Part shown: one piece after another, positions 1-9,002 of the stretch
Layout of the letters: each line of letters begins with the position of its first letter
Position numbering within the stretch: position 1 is the stretch's first letter
From: Flavobacteriales bacterium
Lineage (GTDB): Bacteria; Bacteroidota; Bacteroidia; Flavobacteriales_F; PHOS-HE28
NCBI GenBank assembly: GCA_013360395.1
Contig: JABWBQ010000042.1
Span: 1 to 64,000, forward strand
Length of the DNA: 64,000 bases
Reading direction: 5' to 3'
Notes under the pieces: model-generated
Told to the model about the DNA's origin: nothing
The model's database searches: none
What the model saw: the letters and a program-made list of their open reading frames with translations, nothing else
Translations under genes and position numbers: made by a program

Positions 1-1253
1 CCACCACGCCCATCCCGGGCACCTTCCTTGCGCGGGGCCGCCTGCCGCACCTCGCCGCCCGCCCCATCGGCCTTGGGCTTGGGGCCGGGGAGCCGGTCCG
101 CGGACTTGCGCTTCTTGCCACCGCGCCGGGCCGTTCCGCGCGATCTCATCTTCTGATCGAAGCGCGTGAGATCGTCCTGGCCCACCACGTTCTCGTAATC
201 GGGCGCCTTCTCCTCGGGGCCCGCAGGGGCCGCCACCATGTTCAGGTCCACCTCGGGCTCGATGCCCTGCTTGTTCTGGGCCAGGATCTCCCGCACGGTC
301 TCCACCGGGAAGGAGGCCATGACAAAAGGCTCGCCCGGCCGCTTGAACCCATAGTACATCCGTTCGGTGAAGATGTCCGTCTTGATGTGCGTGCCAGTGC
401 CCTGACGGGTCTTGAGCTTGGCGTTCTGCGAGGGGTAGCTCTTGATCGCCTCGATGTACATGTCGAGCTCGTAGTTCAGGCAGCACTTGAGCTTGCCGCA
501 CTGCCCGGCGAGCTTCTGGGGGTTGAGGGCCAGTTGCTGGTACCGCGCGGCGCCGGTGGTCACGCTGCGCAGGTCGGTGAGCCAGGTGCTGCAGCACAGC
601 TCGCGCCCGCAACTGCCGATGCCGCCGATGCGGCCCGCCTCCTGCCGCGCTCCGATCTGCTTCATCTCCACCCGCACATGGAAACGGTCCGCCAGCCGGC
701 GCACCAGGTCGCGGAAATCGACCCGCTCCTCGGCGGTGTAATAGAAGGTGGCCTTGGTGCCGTCGCCCTGATACTCCACATCGGTCATCTTCAGGTCCAG
801 GCGGGACTCCCGGACGATGCTGCGCGCGGCCAGCAGCGTCCCGTCCTCCTGTTCGCGCGCGATGTGCCAGCGGTCCAGGTCGTCCTGCGAGGCCTTGCGC
901 AGCACCTTGCGCAGCTCGAAGGTGTCCTGCGACTTCTCCTTGCGGTCCATCTGGGCCCGGACCAGTTCACCGGCCAGGCTCACCACCCCGATGTCGTATC
1001 CGTGTCCGGTCTCGACCACCACGGCATCGCCGGCCAGGGCCCCGATGGAGGGAGGGCAGCGGTAGAAAGCCTTGCGGGTGTTCTTGAAGCGCACCTCCAC
1101 CGCATCGAAAGGCTGTTGGCCGGCGGCCAGGGGGACGCCGGTCAACCAGTCGAAGACGCCCAGCTTGTTGCAGCCGCTGCTGCTGCAATACCCGTTGTTC
1201 TGGCATCCGGCCGGCCGACCCCCGGCACCGCTGCTGCAGCTGGCGCATCCCAT
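1..1253 (-). CDS. ricT: RicT/YaaT-like PSP1-domain protein (3' end cut by window edge)
   Basis: About 417 residues are visible and the reading frame stays open to the left edge. The N-terminus is Cys-rich (MGCASCSSG, then CQNNGYC and [11 protein letters not shown]), as in Bacteroidota members of this family. The PSP1 core follows, with [28 protein letters not shown], the cysteine signature [12 protein letters not shown] and [13 protein letters not shown]. In Bacillus, RicT acts with RicA and RicF as a [4Fe-4S] complex needed for RNase Y-dependent mRNA maturation; the role in Bacteroidota is not established. The tail after roughly residue 330 is basic and low-complexity (Arg, Lys, Gly, Pro). 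ATG at 1253 was chosen because it gives the family's MGC start; the frame extends a little upstream. A TATCTTCG promoter box lies about 51 bp upstream. The next gene upstream, holB, is often its neighbour in this phylum. Confidence 0.93.
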   Translation of the reverse strand, partial: MGCASCSSGAGGRPAGCQNNGYCSSSGCNKLGVFDWLTGVPLAAGQQPFDAVEVRFKNTRKAFYRCPPSIGALAGDAVVVETGHGYDIGVVSLAGELVRAQMDRKEKSQDTFELRKVLRKASQDDLDRWHIAREQEDGTLLAARSIVRESRLDLKMTDVEYQGDGTKATFYYTAEERVDFRDLVRRLADRFHVRVEMKQIGARQEAGRIGGIGSCGRELCCSTWLTDLRSVTTGAARYQQLALNPQKLAGQCGKLKCCLNYELDMYIEAIKSYPSQNAKLKTRQGTGTHIKTDIFTERMYYGFKRPGEPFVMASFPVETVREILAQNKQGIEPEVDLNMVAAPAGPEEKAPDYENVVGQDDLTRFDQKMRSRGTARRGGKKRKSADRLPGPKPKADGAGGEVRQAAPRKEGARDGRG

Positions 1254-1382
1254 TCCCTTGCCGTTCTGGTGGTGGCGGCCCCGAAGCCGGGGGCCGTCCG
1301 GGCACGAAGATACTTCGGGCCGGCGCACCGGTGGCCCACGCGCGGTATGGCGGGCGGAATCCGCAGGCCGCCGGGCCCGGGG

Positions 1383-2501
1383 TCACGCGCGCAGCAACCG
1401 GTGCACGCCGTAGCTCAGGTCCATGAACAGCACCTTGGGATTGGCGTTGCGCTCCAAGTGCTGGTGGGCGGTCTCGAGCTCCTGGCGCAACCGGTCGGCA
1501 CGGGCACCGCCGAGCATGGTGGAGAAGCGGTGGACGAAATCCGCCTCCTGGCCTTCGGCACGCACCAGGGCCGTTGCGCCGACCGTGTGCATCAGGCTCA
1601 TGCGCAGCACGTGCAGGCCGTAACGCATCAAGGCCTTCTGCCGCTCACGGCCCATGCGGGCGAAATGCTCGGCGAGCTCCACCGCCTCCGGCATCTTGAG
1701 CGCATAGCTGGCCCGCATCCAGTCGCGGAACAGCACGAAAAGCTCCTCCTCGTTCTTCTCGGCCATGGCCATGGCCTCCAGCAGGTCGCCGCCGCTGCGC
1801 ACGGCACAGGCGCGGGCCTCCTCCGGCCTCAGGTCGGGGTGGCGCGCCAACAGCGCCTGCGCCAGGTCCTCCTCGTGCAGCGCGGGCACCTTCACCAACT
1901 GGGTGCGGCTCAGGATGGTGGGCAGCACCGCATCGGCCTCGGAGCCCACCAGCAGGCACACCGTGCCGGGCTCCGGCTCCTCCAACACCTTGAGCAGCTT
2001 GTTGGCCGCCTGTTCGTCCATCAATTCGGGCAGCCACAGGAGCAAAACCTTCCACCGTCCCGCGTACGCTTTCAGGCCCAGCCTGCGAGAGACCTCCAGG
2101 GCGATGTCCACGCCCATGCGCAACTGCTTGTTCTCTCCCGTCAGTTGGTCGCGCCAGATGGCCGCGTCCAGGAAGGGCTCTTTCAGCACCGCCGCCCGCC
2201 ATTCGGGCAAAAGGTGTTCGCAGGTCTTCGGCTTCTTTTCCTGGAAGAAGATCGGGAAGCTCAGGTGCAGGTCGGGGTGGGCCAGCTTGTCCATCTGCTT
2301 GCAGGCCGAGCACTCCCCGCAGCTGTCGGCCGGGCCGGGGGACGCGCAGAACAGGTAGCGCGCATAGGCCAGCGCCAGGGCCAGGTTGCCGCTTCCCCGC
2401 GGCCCCAGGAAGAACTGTGCATGCGCCACACGACCCTCGCGCACCGTGCCGATGAGCCGGGCCTTCAGGGCGGTTTGACCGATGAGCTGTCCGAAGCGCA
2501 C
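1383..2501 (-). CDS. holB: DNA polymerase III delta' subunit
   Basis: This is the clamp-loader subunit that, with delta and DnaX, loads the sliding clamp at replication forks. The 372-residue protein begins with the AAA+ entry [11 protein letters not shown] and has the modified nucleotide site [16 protein letters not shown]. The zinc module cysteines are visible in CASPG...[40 protein letters not shown] and a sensor-type SRTQ follow. The C-terminal part (about 230-372) is helical, as in the oligomerisation domain. The start is taken as GTG 2501: homology begins there, and a TACCTTCG box sits only 4 nt upstream. The much longer open frame continuing upstream runs antisense to pgk and is not coding. 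It is divergent from pgk. Confidence 0.93.
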   Translation of the reverse strand: MRFGQLIGQTALKARLIGTVREGRVAHAQFFLGPRGSGNLALALAYARYLFCASPGPADSCGECSACKQMDKLAHPDLHLSFPIFFQEKKPKTCEHLLPEWRAAVLKEPFLDAAIWRDQLTGENKQLRMGVDIALEVSRRLGLKAYAGRWKVLLLWLPELMDEQAANKLLKVLEEPEPGTVCLLVGSEADAVLPTILSRTQLVKVPALHEEDLAQALLARHPDLRPEEARACAVRSGGDLLEAMAMAEKNEEELFVLFRDWMRASYALKMPEAVELAEHFARMGRERQKALMRYGLHVLRMSLMHTVGATALVRAEGQEADFVHRFSTMLGGARADRLRQELETAHQHLERNANPKVLFMDLSYGVHRLLRA

Positions 2502-2505
2502 GGGG

Positions 2506-2513
2506 CGAAGGTA
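2506..2513 (-). promoter_or_regulatory. -7 promoter box of holB, leaderless spacing
   Basis: TACCTTCG on the minus strand, separated from the GTG start by only 4 nt (CCCC). It matches the Bacteroidota -7 form TAnnTTTG. At this spacing the transcript would begin at or next to the start codon. Confidence 0.5.
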
Positions 2514-2654
2514 GAAGCGGGGTGCGTGCGGCGAGCTGGCGCATTGGTCCGATCGGGCATGCGAGCACGCCGCGATCCGGCACGCTGCCATCCGCCACCG
2601 GCCAGTATTTTCGCGCCTCGTTCGCCGAAGCGTCACATCGCGAAGGCGCCCGCC

Positions 2655-3845
2655 ATGCTCACCATGGACACCTTCTCCTTCGCCGGCCGGAAAGCCCTGG
2701 TCCGCGTGGACCTCAACGTGCCCCAGGACGCCACCGGCAAGGTGACGGACGACACGCGCGCCCGCGCCATCGTGCCCACCGTGAACAAGATCCTCCAGGA
2801 CGGCGGCAGCGCCATCCTCATGAGCCACCTGGGCCGCCCCAAGGGCAAGGTGAACCCGGCGATGAGCCTGAAGCCCGTGGCCGAACACCTGAGCACCCTG
2901 CTCGGCCGGCCCGTGCTCTTCGCCACCGATTGCGTGGGCCCGGACGCCAAGGCCAAGGCCGCAGCGCTGAAGCCCGGCGAGGTGCTGGTGCTGGAGAACC
3001 TGCGCTTCCACTCCGAGGAGGAGGGCGGCGATGAGGCCTTCAGCAAGAGCCTGAGCGAGCTGGGTGATGTGTACGTGAACGACGCCTTCGGCACGGCCCA
3101 CCGCGCCCACGCCAGCACCACCATCGTGGCGAAGTTCTTCCCCGCCGCCAGGCTGTTCGGCTACCTCATGCAGGCCGAGATCGACAGCGTGGGCAAGGTG
3201 CTGGGGGACCCGCAGCGCCCCATGACCGCCATCGTGGGTGGCAGCAAGGTGAGCAGCAAGATCGAGGTGCTGCAGAACCTCATCGGCAAGTGCGACGAGC
3301 TGATCATCGGCGGCGGCATGGCCAACACCTTCGTGAAGGCCATGGGCGGCCAGACCGGCGCCAGCCTCGTGGAGGACGACCTGCTCGACACCGCGCGCAG
3401 CATCCTCAAGGAGGCCGAAGCCAAGGGCGTGAAGCTCCACATCCCCACCGACGCCGTGGTGGCCGACGCCTTCGCCGAGACCGCCAACACCGACCAGTGC
3501 GCGGCCAACGCGGTGCCCGACGGTTGGATGGCGCTGGACATCGGCCCGAAGAGCATCGAGGCCTGCCGGGCCGCCATCCTGCGCAGCAGGACACTGTTGT
3601 GGAACGGCCCCATGGGCGTGTTCGAGATGAAGCCGTTCCAGCAGGGCACCATCGCCATCGCACAGGCCGTGGCCGAAGCGACCGGCAGGGGTGCCTTCTC
3701 CCTCGTGGGCGGCGGTGACAGCGTGGCCGCCGTGAACCAGTTCGGTCTGGCCGACAAGATCAGCTACGTGAGCACCGGCGGCGGGGCCATGCTCGAGTAC
3801 CTGGAGGGCAAGGTGCTGCCGGGGATCGCGGCGATCGCCGGTTGA
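2655..3845 (+). CDS. pgk: Phosphoglycerate kinase
   Basis: It converts 1,3-bisphosphoglycerate plus ADP to 3-phosphoglycerate plus ATP in glycolysis. The product is 396 residues, the normal length. The N-lobe signature [11 protein letters not shown] is near residue 15, followed by the substrate-binding [40 protein letters not shown], the hinge region with [15 protein letters not shown], and the nucleotide-binding end [18 protein letters not shown] 2655 is used; ATG 2664 (MDTFSF) is an equally plausible start three codons later. A TATTTTCG promoter box lies about 40 bp upstream near 2607, and a GC-rich hairpin follows the stop. The long open frame upstream of 2655 is antisense to holB and is not part of the gene. 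Confidence 0.97.
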   Translation: MLTMDTFSFAGRKALVRVDLNVPQDATGKVTDDTRARAIVPTVNKILQDGGSAILMSHLGRPKGKVNPAMSLKPVAEHLSTLLGRPVLFATDCVGPDAKAKAAALKPGEVLVLENLRFHSEEEGGDEAFSKSLSELGDVYVNDAFGTAHRAHASTTIVAKFFPAARLFGYLMQAEIDSVGKVLGDPQRPMTAIVGGSKVSSKIEVLQNLIGKCDELIIGGGMANTFVKAMGGQTGASLVEDDLLDTARSILKEAEAKGVKLHIPTDAVVADAFAETANTDQCAANAVPDGWMALDIGPKSIEACRAAILRSRTLLWNGPMGVFEMKPFQQGTIAIAQAVAEATGRGAFSLVGGGDSVAAVNQFGLADKISYVSTGGGAMLEYLEGKVLPGIAAIAG

Positions 3846-3878
3846 TCGGGCCTTGCCCTGCGGGCGTGGCACCGCACC

Positions 3879-3899
3879 ACCGCCCCTGCGGCGGGCGGT
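3879..3899 (+). terminator. Hairpin after pgk
   Basis: ACCGCCC (3879-3885) pairs perfectly with GGGCGGT (3893-3899) around a 7-nt loop. The plus strand then continues CGCCCATTTTCGG, giving a short T run. It lies about 35 nt after the pgk stop. Confidence 0.45.
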
Positions 3900-4046
3900 C
3901 GCCCATTTTCGGTCATCACCCACCACTCCTGCGTCCCGCGCGTATCTTCGTCTCACCGAACCCTGCAACACGCCACCGCACGGCCGTGCCCCGCGGACCC
4001 GGCGGCGTCGCTGCACAACCACTCGGTGAAGGACCAACCACCACGC

Positions 4047-4481
4047 ATGGCCGATTCGTTCAACAAACGCGAGCAGGAGAAACGCCGCCAACAGAAACAG
4101 GAGGAGAAAGCGCGCCGCAAAGCGGAACGCAAGGCCAACAGTCCGGGTGGCGGGCTGGACAACATGATCGCGTACGTGGACGAGTTCGGCCGCATCACGG
4201 ACACCCCGCCCGACCCCGCCAAACGCCAGGAGATCAAGGCCGAGGACATCGAGATCGGCGTGCCGCGGCGCGAGGATGTGGCCCCCGAACCGCTCACCGG
4301 TCGGCTGGACCGCTTCGACGAAGGCCGGGGCTTCGGCTTCATCCAACAGAGCGGCGGTGGTGAGCGCTATTTCGTGCACATCAGCGCATTCTTGGAAGAG
4401 GTGCGGGTGGGCGACACGGTCACCTTCGAGCTGGAGCGTGGTCCGCGCGGCATGAACGCCGTGCAGGTGCGCAAGGCTTGA
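4047..4481 (+). CDS. Cold-shock-domain protein with basic N-terminal region
   Basis: The product is 144 residues. Residues 1-35 are strongly charged (NKREQEKRRQQKQEEKARR), then comes the conserved stretch GGGLDNMIAYVDEFG and the TDTPPDP motif typical of Bacteroidota CSD proteins of this subgroup. The cold-shock domain is at about 85-144, with RNP1 GRGFGFIQ and RNP2 YFVHISAF, which bind single-stranded nucleic acid. It is longer than a bare CspA (about 70 residues). ATG 4047 gives the expected MADSFNK start; an upstream in-frame start would add seven unconserved residues. TATCTTCG near 3944 is a possible promoter about 95 bp upstream. Confidence 0.88.
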   Translation: MADSFNKREQEKRRQQKQEEKARRKAERKANSPGGGLDNMIAYVDEFGRITDTPPDPAKRQEIKAEDIEIGVPRREDVAPEPLTGRLDRFDEGRGFGFIQQSGGGERYFVHISAFLEEVRVGDTVTFELERGPRGMNAVQVRKA

Positions 4482-4487
4482 GCCGGT

Positions 4488-5009
4488 TCAGGGCTTCTCC
4501 CGCACCTGCTCCTCCACCGTCCCCAAGGCCTGGCCCAGCCACTTGGCCTCGCCCAAGGCCGGCACCAGCAGGGGGGCGAACGGCCGCAACGATCCGGCGA
4601 CCACGGATCCGTCCAGGACCTCCTGCACCTGCGCACGCGAGGAGCCCGGCCAGGCACCGGCCAGGTTGATCAGCACGCTCAGGACGAAGGCCTTCCGCAC
4701 CAGCGCGAACACCGCGCCGGCCGCCTTGTTGGGCAGTCCGAGCTGTGCCGCGTCGATGGCCGCCGTCAGGGCCCGCCCCAGCAAATGCACCAGCAGGAGC
4801 ACCAGCACGAACGTGACCACGAAGCTGAGCACTTCCTGGGCCGGGTCCAGTCCGAGCCAGGCCGCCGTCCGGTCGTTGAGGTGGATGCCCGCCCAGATGC
4901 CCACCACCCACGCCACCAGGCCCGCCAGCTCCCGCACAAAGCCATGCATGAAGCCCTGCACTGCGGCTATCGCGAGCAGCCCGGCCAGCACCCAGTCCAA
5001 CCAGTTCAC
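4488..5009 (-). CDS. CvpA family membrane protein
   Basis: A 173-residue protein with about four hydrophobic helices: VNWLDWVLAGLLAIAAVQGF near the N-terminus, VRELAGLVAWVVGIWAG, LSFVVTFVLVLLLVHLLGRAL, and a weaker one around AVFALVRKAFVLSVLINLAGA. The opening NWLDWVL and the G-rich second helix fit the CvpA family. This family is linked to colicin V production in E. coli and, in other bacteria, to envelope homeostasis; the molecular function is unclear. GTG 5009 is used because it gives the family's V/M-NWLD start; the open frame upstream is not hydrophobic or conserved. It is convergent with the cold-shock gene, 6 nt from its stop. Confidence 0.8.
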   Translation of the reverse strand: MNWLDWVLAGLLAIAAVQGFMHGFVRELAGLVAWVVGIWAGIHLNDRTAAWLGLDPAQEVLSFVVTFVLVLLLVHLLGRALTAAIDAAQLGLPNKAAGAVFALVRKAFVLSVLINLAGAWPGSSRAQVQEVLDGSVVAGSLRPFAPLLVPALGEAKWLGQALGTVEEQVREKP

Positions 5010-5120
5010 GGTGGTGAAGGTGGGAAAAGCACGCCACGTGGCAATCGCACGCTTCGCATGGCATCTTTGCACGCCGTTCGACCCGGGGCGGCGTACCTGT
5101 CCCCGCATCCATCACTGCCC

Positions 5121-5450
5121 GTGGACCTCACCTTCGAAAAGCGCTGGCGTAATCTGCTCAAGCGGATGGAACAACGCTTCGAAGCGCCCGTGGACCTGAA
5201 CGGGTTGGTCTTCCTGGTGGGGGTTCAGGAACTGGGGCAGCACGCCCGCGCGTTCAAGAAGGACGAAAAGGTGAACCTGATGCACATCGGCATCTGTGTG
5301 CTCCTGCTGCCCTACGGGTACTATCGTGAACTGGGGCGCGATGCGGACGGGTGGCCGCACTTCGAAAGAGACCGGGAGCTGCCACCCCTGACGGGCAAGG
5401 AGCAGGAGCGCCTCATGAAGGAGGCACTGCTGGATTACTTCGAACGCTGA
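5121..5450 (+). CDS. Conserved hypothetical small protein
   Basis: A 109-residue soluble protein with no signal peptide or membrane segment. Visible conserved-looking patches are DLNGLVFLVGVQELGQ, KDEKVNLMHIGICVLLLPYGYY, DGWPHFER and a C-terminal LLDYFER. I recognise the pattern as one common in Bacteroidota genomes but know no function for it. GTG 5121 is chosen because the sequence before it is low-complexity and GC-driven. It starts divergently from the CvpA-like gene with 111 bp between. Confidence 0.7.
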   Translation: MDLTFEKRWRNLLKRMEQRFEAPVDLNGLVFLVGVQELGQHARAFKKDEKVNLMHIGICVLLLPYGYYRELGRDADGWPHFERDRELPPLTGKEQERLMKEALLDYFER

Positions 5451-5478
5451 GCGGTCCGGCGTGTCGCCACGGAAGGCT

Positions 5479-5871
5479 TTACGGGGTCACCGGCACCAGC
5501 GTCACCACCTCTTCGGCGGTCTCCTCCTCCACGATCTTGATGATGCCCTCACCCACGGCGCTGTCCTTGAAGCTCACGATGTCCAGCACGGCGAATCCCG
5601 CCTGGCCCTGCTCGTAAAAGCCGCTGTAGTCGAACTCCGCCCAGCCGTCGTTGCCGGTGAGCTTTTCCTGGGTGAGGCGCGTGGGGTCGCCCAGCGGGTA
5701 AACCGGATCGGCATAGAGCTTCACGTAAGCCTGCGGGACGGCACTGCCGTCCTCGTCCACGATGCGAACGCGGGCGATGGTGGGCTTCTCCTTGTTGCAG
5801 GAGGGCAGCAGGGGCCAGCACAGCAGCGCGGCCAGCAACATCAGCGGGGCACGGAGGGTCGATCGCCTCAT
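5479..5871 (-). CDS. Putative lipoprotein
   Basis: A 130-residue protein with a lipoprotein signal: hydrophobic APLMLLAALLCWPLL followed by the lipobox-like LPSC with Cys at about residue 25. The mature part is short and looks beta-rich (ARVRIVDEDGSAVPQAYVKLYAD, then WAEFDYSGFYEQGQAGFAVLDI), resembling an Ig/CarboxypepD-regulatory-like fold that carries a conserved SFKDSAVGEG patch and an acidic end. The function is unknown. It is divergent from the secreted prolyl isomerase, and the two share a 64-bp intergenic region. Confidence 0.75.
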   Translation of the reverse strand: MRRSTLRAPLMLLAALLCWPLLPSCNKEKPTIARVRIVDEDGSAVPQAYVKLYADPVYPLGDPTRLTQEKLTGNDGWAEFDYSGFYEQGQAGFAVLDIVSFKDSAVGEGIIKIVEEETAEEVVTLVPVTP

Positions 5872-5935
5872 CACAGTACTTTTGGGCGCCCTGCCCTTCC
5901 GGGCCCGGCGAACCTCAAATGTAACGTCCCGCGCG

Positions 5936-6634
5936 ATGTTCCGGCAAATCAACCCGGCCAAGCTGGCCCCCTCCCTGCTGTTCCTGCTGTTCCCCCTGGC
6001 CCTGTGCGCACAGGCCGGAAAGGACGCCAAGCGGCCCCGCGTCGAGGTGCGCACCACCCTGGGCACCATGATCGTGGAGCTGTACAACGAAACGCCTCAG
6101 CACCGGGACAACTTCCTGAAGCTGGCCAGGCAGCACTTCTACGACAGCCTGATCTTTCACCGGGTGATCCCGGGCTTCATGGTGCAGGGCGGTGACCCGG
6201 ACAGCAAACGCGCCGCCGCCGGCATGCCGCTGGGGATGGGCGGCCCGGGCTACACGGTGCCGGCCGAGATCCTGCCGGGGATGTACCACACCAAGGGTGT
6301 TTTGGCCGCAGCCCGGCAGGGCGACCAGGTGAACCCCACCAAGGCCAGCAGCGGCAGCCAGTTCTACATCGTTCAGGGGCGCACCTACCAACCCCAGGAA
6401 ATGGACATGATCGCCAAGCGGAACGCCAGCATGGGCACCCCGGTCACCTACGACGAGGCCGCGAAGGCCCGGTACGCCAGCGTGGGCGGGGCCCCGCACC
6501 TGGACGGTGCCTACACCGTGTTCGGGGAGGTGGTGGAGGGACTGGACGTGGTGGACAAGATCGCGGCGGTGCAGCGCGATGCCCGCGACCGGCCCGTCGA
6601 GGACATCCGCATGTGGGTCAAAGTGCTGCCATGA
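5936..6634 (+). CDS. Secreted cyclophilin-type peptidyl-prolyl isomerase
   Basis: A 232-residue protein with a signal peptide (LAPSLLFLLFPLALCAQA). The cyclophilin fold follows: TTLGTMIVELYNETPQHRDNFLKL, the catalytic FHRVIPGFMVQGGDP, SSGSQFYIVQG and TVFGEVVEGLDVVDKI. It catalyses cis-trans isomerisation of prolyl bonds, here probably in the periplasm. An insertion around residues 150-185 (YQPQEMDMIAKRNASMGTP) is common in Bacteroidota homologues. The stop overlaps the pheS start as ATGA, so the two are translationally coupled. A TACTTTTG promoter box is at 5877-5884. Confidence 0.92.
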   Translation: MFRQINPAKLAPSLLFLLFPLALCAQAGKDAKRPRVEVRTTLGTMIVELYNETPQHRDNFLKLARQHFYDSLIFHRVIPGFMVQGGDPDSKRAAAGMPLGMGGPGYTVPAEILPGMYHTKGVLAAARQGDQVNPTKASSGSQFYIVQGRTYQPQEMDMIAKRNASMGTPVTYDEAAKARYASVGGAPHLDGAYTVFGEVVEGLDVVDKIAAVQRDARDRPVEDIRMWVKVLP

Positions 6635-7686
6635 GCCTGCTGGAGCGCATCGCTGCGCTGGAGGCCGAACTGCGTGCCGCCACCGCCGGCACGGCCGACG
6701 AGGTGGAACGTTTCCGCATCGCCTTCCTGGGCCGCAACGGGTCGGTCACGGCCCTGTTCGATGCCTTCAAGCAGGTGTCCGCCGAAGAGAAGCGCGCCCT
6801 CGGTCAGCGGCTCAACCAGCTGAAACAGGCCGCGCAGGCCCGCTGGGAGGAGCTCCGACAAGGTGCGACCGCAGGCCCCGCCACCGCCGACCATGCGCTG
6901 GACCCCACGCGTCCGGCGGCCCTGGACCCCGCAGGCACACTGCACCCCATCACCCTGGTGCGCGGCCGCATCGTGGACATCTTCGCACGGATCGGCTTCA
7001 CGGTGAGCGAAGGCCCCGAGGTGGAGGACGACCGCCACAACTTCGGTGCGCTCAACTTCCCGCCCGACCATCCGGCGCGCGACATGCAGGACACCTTCTT
7101 CATGGAGGTCCCCGGCGGCACCCCGGCCGAAGGCGCGCTCGCCTTGCGCACCCACACCAGCAGTGTGCAGGTGCGCGTGATGGAGGGACGGCGACCACCG
7201 ATCCGCACCGTGAGCCCCGGGCGTGTCTACCGCAACGAGGCCATCAGCGCCCGTGCCCATTGCATGTTCCACCAGGTGGAGGGGCTGTACGTGGACCGGG
7301 ACGTGAGCTTCGCCGAGCTCAAGGGCACCCTGGACCATTTCGCCAAGGCCATGTTCGGTCCGGAGGTGGTCATCCGCATGCGGCCCAGCTATTTCCCCTT
7401 CACCGAACCCAGCGCCGAGGTGGACATGAGCTGCACGATATGCGGAGGCGGCGGCTGCAACGTGTGCAAGCACAGCGGCTGGGTGGAGATCATGGGCTGC
7501 GGCATGGTGGACCCCGCCGTGCTGGCCAACTGCGGGATCGATCCGGATCTGTACAGCGGCTTCGCCTTCGGCATGGGCGTGGAACGCATCGCCCAGTTGC
7601 ACTACCGCGTGCCCGACCTGCGGCTGTACTGGGAGAACGACGTCCGCTTCCTGGAGCAGTTCAACGCCGAAGCCTTCCGCAGCTGA
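6631..7686 (+). CDS. pheS: Phenylalanyl-tRNA synthetase alpha subunit
   Basis: The 351-residue catalytic subunit of the heterotetrameric class II enzyme that charges tRNA-Phe. The N-terminal coiled coil (1-85) is followed by HPITLVRGRIVDIFARIGF, the motif 2 region VSPGRVYRNEAISARAH and the motif 3 region YSGFAFGMGVERIAQL. A Cys-rich insert, CTICGGGGCNVCKHSGW, near residue 270 is seen in many bacterial PheS. pheT is not in the window. ATG 6631 overlaps the stop of the isomerase gene. Confidence 0.96.
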   Translation: MSLLERIAALEAELRAATAGTADEVERFRIAFLGRNGSVTALFDAFKQVSAEEKRALGQRLNQLKQAAQARWEELRQGATAGPATADHALDPTRPAALDPAGTLHPITLVRGRIVDIFARIGFTVSEGPEVEDDRHNFGALNFPPDHPARDMQDTFFMEVPGGTPAEGALALRTHTSSVQVRVMEGRRPPIRTVSPGRVYRNEAISARAHCMFHQVEGLYVDRDVSFAELKGTLDHFAKAMFGPEVVIRMRPSYFPFTEPSAEVDMSCTICGGGGCNVCKHSGWVEIMGCGMVDPAVLANCGIDPDLYSGFAFGMGVERIAQLHYRVPDLRLYWENDVRFLEQFNAEAFRS

Positions 7687-7694
7687 CCACCGGC

Positions 7695-8999
7695 ATGCAC
7701 GCCAGCGCCCGAACCGCAGCACCGGGCAACGGGCAGGCGGCGCCCGTCCACACCACCGATGTGCTCATCGTGGGCGGCGGTCCCGGCGGCTGTGCCGCGG
7801 CGCTCCGTGCCGCCACGCACGGCCTGCGCACGGTGCTGGTGGAGAAGGCCGTGTTCCCCCGCGACAAGGTGTGCGGCGATGCTCTGAGCGGCAAGGTGAT
7901 GCGGGCGCTCGACCGCATCGACCCGGCATTGGCCGCGCAGGTGAACGCCGACCCCCGGCGGATGCCGAGCTGGGGGGTGACCTTCGTGGCGCCGGGGGGC
8001 CGGGCCCTGCGCGTACCCTTCTCGCGCAACACCGGTGCCGGGGAGGCTCCGGGCGCCATCCTGCCCCGGCTGGCCTTCGACGCCTTGCTCTTCGCGGCCG
8101 TGCAGCGGAACAGGAACGTCCGGGTGTTCGAAGGCGCACCGGCGAGATCCTACGAACGCACCGCCACCGGATGGCGGGTGACCCTCGAAGGCGGCACCGT
8201 CATCCACGGCCGATTGGTGCTCGCCGCCGATGGTGCGAACTCCCATTTCGCACGCCATGTGGCAGGTCTGCCCATGAAGCCACGCCACCACGCGGCCGGT
8301 GTGCGGGCCTACTACCGGGGCATCCAGGGCCTTGACCCTCAGGGCTTCATCGAACTGCACTTCCTGCGGGAGCTGCTGCCCGGCTACCTCTGGATCTTCC
8401 CGCTGCCCGATGGCCGGGCGAACGTGGGCCTCGGCCTGCGCGGAGACCGGGTGCGCGAGCGTCGCCTGGACCTGAAAGCCGAGCTCCTGCGGCTGATCGC
8501 CACGCACCCCACCCTGAAGGACCGTTTCGACGGGGCCGAACCCGAAGGCCCGGTGCAGGGCATGGGCCTGCCGCTCGGAAGCGAACGCCATCGGCTCAGC
8601 GGTGACGGCTACATGCTGATCGGCGATGCCGGCCACCTGATCGACCCGTTCACCGGCGAAGGCATCAGCCATGCGATGATCAGCGGTGCGCACGCGGCCG
8701 ACGTGGCGCATGAGGCCCTTGCGTCGGGCCGCACCGATGCCGGCTTCCTGAGGACCTACGACGCCCGTGTGTGGAGGCGGCTCGGCCAGGAGCTCGCCAT
8801 CAGCACCCGGCTGCAGGACCTCGCCCACCAGGCCTGGCTCTTCGACTTCGTAGTGCGGCGCGCCAACAACAACCCCGCCCTGGCCGACACCATCAGCAGC
8901 ATGTTCACCGACCTGGACCTGCGCGCACGCCTCAAGCAGCCCGGCTTTTACATGGACCTGGTGCTCGGTCGGCGGCTCTCGAAGCGGGGGCCGGCCTGA
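7695..8999 (+). CDS. Geranylgeranyl-reductase-family FAD-dependent oxidoreductase
   Basis: A 434-residue flavoprotein. The Rossmann signature is DVLIVGGGPGGCAAALRAA (about 23-41), followed by EKAVFPRDKVCGDALSG, which is typical of the geranylgeranyl reductase group. LVLAADGANSHFARH and the second FAD motif YMLIGDAGHLIDPFTGEGI are also present. Members saturate isoprenoid chains or act on related lipids or quinones; the substrate here cannot be read from sequence. It starts 8 nt after pheS and is probably co-transcribed. It has no signal peptide. Confidence 0.87.
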   Translation: MHASARTAAPGNGQAAPVHTTDVLIVGGGPGGCAAALRAATHGLRTVLVEKAVFPRDKVCGDALSGKVMRALDRIDPALAAQVNADPRRMPSWGVTFVAPGGRALRVPFSRNTGAGEAPGAILPRLAFDALLFAAVQRNRNVRVFEGAPARSYERTATGWRVTLEGGTVIHGRLVLAADGANSHFARHVAGLPMKPRHHAAGVRAYYRGIQGLDPQGFIELHFLRELLPGYLWIFPLPDGRANVGLGLRGDRVRERRLDLKAELLRLIATHPTLKDRFDGAEPEGPVQGMGLPLGSERHRLSGDGYMLIGDAGHLIDPFTGEGISHAMISGAHAADVAHEALASGRTDAGFLRTYDARVWRRLGQELAISTRLQDLAHQAWLFDFVVRRANNNPALADTISSMFTDLDLRARLKQPGFYMDLVLGRRLSKRGPA

Positions 9000-9002
9000 G
9001 GG

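Noticed and set aside
387-3845. One very long plus-strand frame covering pgk
   Set aside because: Only 2655-3845 is pgk. The upstream part is antisense to holB and ricT and is low-complexity; it stays open only because of high GC.
2502-4379. Upstream extension of the holB frame across pgk
   Set aside because: No family similarity, it runs antisense to a clear glycolytic gene, and the holB homology begins at GTG 2501.
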